Part shown: positions 58,356 to 60,551 of the stretch, piece by piece
How positions within the stretch are numbered: position 1 is the first letter of the stretch
How the letters are laid out: each line of letters opens with the position of its first letter
DNA from: CAZWKX01 sp964614095
GTDB taxonomy: Bacteria > Actinomycetota > Acidimicrobiia > Spongiisociales > UBA11373
Direction of reading: 5' to 3'
Length of the DNA stretch: 60,551 nucleotides
Assembly (NCBI GenBank): GCA_964614095.1
Contig: CAZTJO010000008.1
Location: forward strand, 1 to 60,551
The notes under the pieces: generated by a model
What the model was told of the DNA's origin: nothing
What the model saw: the letters and a program-made list of their open reading frames with translations, nothing else
Databases searched by the model: none
Translations under genes and position numbers: made by a program

Positions 58356-59189
58356 ATGATCCGCATCGTCGCCGATTCGTCGTGCGATCTGCCCGACGAT
58401 CTCATCGAGCAGCACCGCATTGAAGTGGTCCCCCTCACCATCCGTTTTGGGGAAAAGGAATTCCTCGACCGCGAGGGCCTGAGCACCCCTGATTTTTGGC
58501 ACATGCTGACGACCGGAGACGTTCTGCCTGAGACCGCGGCTCCGTCCATCGGCCGCTTCCACGAGGTATACACCCGCCTCTCCTCCGAGGGCGCCGACGG
58601 CATCGTCGTCATCTGCATCTCGTCCGCCTTGAGCGCCACCATACAGGCCGCAGAGGCCGCCGTGCAGCAGTTCACCTCGGGCGTCCCGGTGCAGGTGATC
58701 GACAGCCGTCTCGTGTCCACAGCCCTCGGATTGGTCGCAATGGAGGCGGCAGAACGTGCCGCCGAGGGCGCTTCGCTGCGTGAGGTTGTGGCCACCGCGC
58801 AGCAGGCCTCGGCCTCCAGCAACATCCTCGCCGCTCTTGACACTCTCGAATACCTGAAACGTGGAGGCCGCATCGGAGGCGCCGCGGCTTGGCTGGGTGA
58901 GATGCTCAGTGTGAAACCGCTGATCACGATTGCCGATGGAGCCGTCGCCCCGGCGCGAAGAGTCCGGACTCGGGCCAAGGCCTTGGCCGCCATCGCCAAC
59001 CACATCGTCGAACTCGGCGATCGTATACGCCGACTAGCCATCGTTCATTCAATGGCACCCGATATTGACTACTTCCTGGACTCTCTGGCCAGCGTCTACT
59101 CAGGCGAATATGTCGTGGCTTTGCTCGGTCCCGTCGTCGGCACCCATACCGGCCCCGGGGTCGTGGCCGCCGCTTACAGACTCGACTGA
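58356..59189 (+). CDS. DegV-family fatty-acid-binding protein
   Basis: A 277-residue DegV/FakB-like protein that holds one fatty acid between two domains. Features: I-V-A-D-S-S-C-D-L-P at the start, T-A-A-P-S where the family often has T-S-Q-P-S, the ligand-loop C-I-S-S-A-L-S-A-T, and R-G-G-R-I-G. In bacteria such proteins present fatty acid to a kinase for phospholipid synthesis. GAGGAGAAG precedes the ATG. Confidence 0.9.
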   Translation: MIRIVADSSCDLPDDLIEQHRIEVVPLTIRFGEKEFLDREGLSTPDFWHMLTTGDVLPETAAPSIGRFHEVYTRLSSEGADGIVVICISSALSATIQAAEAAVQQFTSGVPVQVIDSRLVSTALGLVAMEAAERAAEGASLREVVATAQQASASSNILAALDTLEYLKRGGRIGGAAAWLGEMLSVKPLITIADGAVAPARRVRTRAKALAAIANHIVELGDRIRRLAIVHSMAPDIDYFLDSLASVYSGEYVVALLGPVVGTHTGPGVVAAAYRLD

Positions 59190-59211
59190 GCCGGATCGGT
59201 CGCCGAGTCAT

Positions 59212-59217
59212 TACCGT
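59212..59217 (+). promoter_or_regulatory. -10 box (TACCGT) of a leaderless ECF sigma transcript
   Basis: TACCGT, 7 bases, then the GTG start at 59225 with no Shine-Dalgarno. Confidence 0.45.
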
Positions 59218-59224
59218 TCTTACC

Positions 59225-59818
59225 GTGAGCGACCGAGCACACACGGATGCCGATCTTGTCGCGAGATATCTCGCCGGCGAGGTGGCCGCCTTCGATGAAC
59301 TGATGCGCTTTCATGAAGGCCGCGTCTTTGCCGTCTGCCTCCGCATGCTGAGAGATCGGGAAGCCGCTCTCGACGCCACCCAAGAGACGTTTATCACGGT
59401 GTTTCGCAAGGTGGACCGTTTTGCCGGCCGTTCCGCCTTCTCCACGTGGCTCTATCGAGTCGCGGTAAATACCTGCCACGACACGCTGAGGCGCCTGCAC
59501 CGAACACGCGCCGAGGCGCTGCCCGAAAACGCCGATCCCGCTGACCCCGGCGCCCTCGACGAGTTCGATTCCGCCGACTTGCGACCCACCATCGCGTCTG
59601 CCCTCACCGAGCTTCCCGCCGAATTCCGATCGGCTGTAGTCCTCTGCGACGCAGAAGGTCTCTCTCTCCAGACCGCCGCCGAAATACTCGAAATTCCAAT
59701 AGGCACCGTCAAGTCCCGGCTGTTTCGAGGCAGGCGCCTGCTCGCCGACGCCCTCGGGAACCTGCGGCTCCCTCCTAACCCTCCTAATGATGAAGAAGAT
59801 GCCCAGCTACGACCCTGA
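59225..59818 (+). CDS. ECF-type RNA polymerase sigma factor
   Basis: A 197-residue extracytoplasmic-function sigma factor with region 2 (A-F-D-E-L-M-R-F-H-E-G-R-V-F-A-V-C-L-R-M-L-R-D-R-E-A-A, then D-A-T-Q-E-T-F-I-T-V-F-R-K) and region 4 (L-P-A-E-F-R-S-A-V-V-L-C-D-A-E-G-L, ending I-P-I-G-T-V-K-S-R-L-F-R-G-R). It should direct polymerase to stress promoters and is paired with the overlapping gene downstream. The GTG start seems to lie on the transcript end (leaderless). Confidence 0.92.
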   Translation: MSDRAHTDADLVARYLAGEVAAFDELMRFHEGRVFAVCLRMLRDREAALDATQETFITVFRKVDRFAGRSAFSTWLYRVAVNTCHDTLRRLHRTRAEALPENADPADPGALDEFDSADLRPTIASALTELPAEFRSAVVLCDAEGLSLQTAAEILEIPIGTVKSRLFRGRRLLADALGNLRLPPNPPNDEEDAQLRP

Positions 59819-60551
59819 CCTGATAGCCGCCTTGGCCGAGGGCTCCCTCGACCCGGAGATGGCCGCCGCCGCCGAGCGCCGCATTGCCTCGAATCCCTCC
59901 GCCGCGGCGGAGCTTGCCGCACAGAGGGCCGCGCTAGCTGCCTGGCGCGACGCTGAGCCTGCCCTGCTGACCGCGGCCGAAAGCTTGCGGCTGCGCGACT
60001 CCGTGGCCGCCGCGCTCCATCTCGACTCCGAATCCGCCGTCCTCTCAATCAGACGCAGAAGGACTCCGTGGACCACAATTGCCGTAGCCGCCGCCACCGT
60101 TGTTGCTGCTGCCGTTCTACTGCCACTCGCCTTGTTCTCCTCCGACGACGCACGGAACCTCGACAGCCTGGCCGGCGAAACGGCCGACTACTCGTCCGTC
60201 TCCGTCCGCGAGGAGGCAGAAGACGGTGGCGATCTTCTCGGGGCGATGGTCCCTGCAGCCGATGAGACGGCGCCACAGGAATCTGGATTGTCGGCCGACC
60301 CCGCCACCACCACCGAAGGCTGGGCCGACGCCGAGAACTCCAGATTGTGGTCCGATCTCGCTGCCCGTCTCTACGCAGATCCGGTGGTTCTATTCGCCAA
60401 AGCCGACCCCGACCTTGACACATGCCGGCCCGAGGCCGTCGCCCTCCTCGGTGAATTCTCGGTCTCTTCGGCCGAGATTTTGACGGCCTCCGGAATGGTC
60501 ATCGTGTGGTTTACATCGGTCGACGACACCGAGATAGACAGTCTCATCATC
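59787..60551 (+). CDS. putative anti-sigma factor (partial, runs off the window)
   Basis: 255 codons are present with no stop before the edge. The frame begins MMKKMPSYDPDLIAALAEGS, overlaps the ECF gene by 32 bases, and shows an N-terminal helical region, one transmembrane helix (T-T-I-A-V-A-A-A-T-V-V-A-A-A-V-L-L-P-L-A), and an outside Asp/Glu/Ser-rich part. This is the usual layout of a membrane anti-sigma factor. It lacks the zinc-binding H-x3-C-x2-C motif, so it is not of the classic ZAS type. Start codon choice among the in-frame ATGs (59787, 59790, 59799) is open. Confidence 0.75.
   Translation, partial: MMKKMPSYDPDLIAALAEGSLDPEMAAAAERRIASNPSAAAELAAQRAALAAWRDAEPALLTAAESLRLRDSVAAALHLDSESAVLSIRRRRTPWTTIAVAAATVVAAAVLLPLALFSSDDARNLDSLAGETADYSSVSVREEAEDGGDLLGAMVPAADETAPQESGLSADPATTTEGWADAENSRLWSDLAARLYADPVVLFAKADPDLDTCRPEAVALLGEFSVSSAEILTASGMVIVWFTSVDDTEIDSLII

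Noticed and set aside
57524..59041. A 505-codon minus-strand frame
   Set aside because: Antisense to GNAT and DegV genes; no motif.

Overview
The window is high-GC chromosomal DNA (low 60s % by eye) from an actinobacterium. Lineage markers are the tiny ribosomal protein bS22, a PAC2-family protein, an F420-type PPOX flavoprotein, a DUF1876 protein, the block rpsF-ssb-rpsR-rplI-dnaB, and several genes whose start codon sits 6-8 bases after a TANNNT box (leaderless transcription). The overall set resembles Acidimicrobiia, but that placement is inference. Genes are dense, often in overlapping operons. I see no insertion sequence, prophage, CRISPR array or rRNA; one tRNA-Gly(CCC) is present.

Layout: 1-153, end of an RTX-like protein. 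349-3853, orphan histidine kinase, copper chaperone and Cu(I) P-type ATPase. 3861-5922, TauE/SafE transporter and a tandem-GNAT protein. 5904-10856 (minus), a tightly overlapped group 3b NAD(P)-linked [NiFe] hydrogenase operon (hyhB, cyclic-nucleotide-domain protein, hyhG, hyhS, hyhL, maturation protease). 11034-16502, PAC2, enoyl-CoA hydratase, CopD-like protein, bS22, SDR, cyclase, small lipoprotein, TrmH-type methyltransferase and an EF-Tu-domain-2-like mini protein. 16708-19801, argCJB. 20026-25088, an accessory stretch with a VOC protein, an acyltransferase that has lost its EGTR block, a PEBP lipoprotein, a Cys-rich small protein, two membrane proteins, an acyltransferase remnant and a pair of direct repeats. 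25229-26332, VapBC45-type toxin-antitoxin. 26507-29855 (minus), phzF-like, hydrolase, CDF transporter, thrB. 29967-37144, an envelope region: clostripain-like protease, tRNA-Gly, LiaF-like protein, secreted proteins and three related lipoproteins. 37279-40171, the replication/ribosome block. 40327-45057, DUF192, panB, PPOX, zinc-ribbon membrane protein, endonuclease IV, membrane protein, pyrE. 45114-49259, a 1381-residue LPXTG-type surface protein. 49429-60551, cis-prenyltransferase, DUF2867 epimerase, DUF1295 protein, sulfotransferase, CCA-adding enzyme, PilT, HDAC-like deacetylase, GNAT, DegV, ECF sigma factor and a putative anti-sigma factor.

The most novel-looking signals are regulatory. 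Three promoter-like sites, two of them in front of paralogous lipoproteins whose spacers have diverged, fit TYAA-N15-KCCGATAM, close to the sigma-28/WhiG consensus, and related sites precede a third lipoprotein and the histidine kinase. Also notable are a perfect 11-bp inverted repeat over the DUF1876 start region, a possible leader peptide before pyrE, a duplicated and apparently frameshifted gene end at 33.8 kb, and a Cys-rich orphan protein with a strong ribosome-binding site. No clearly undescribed multi-gene system could be proven from sequence alone.
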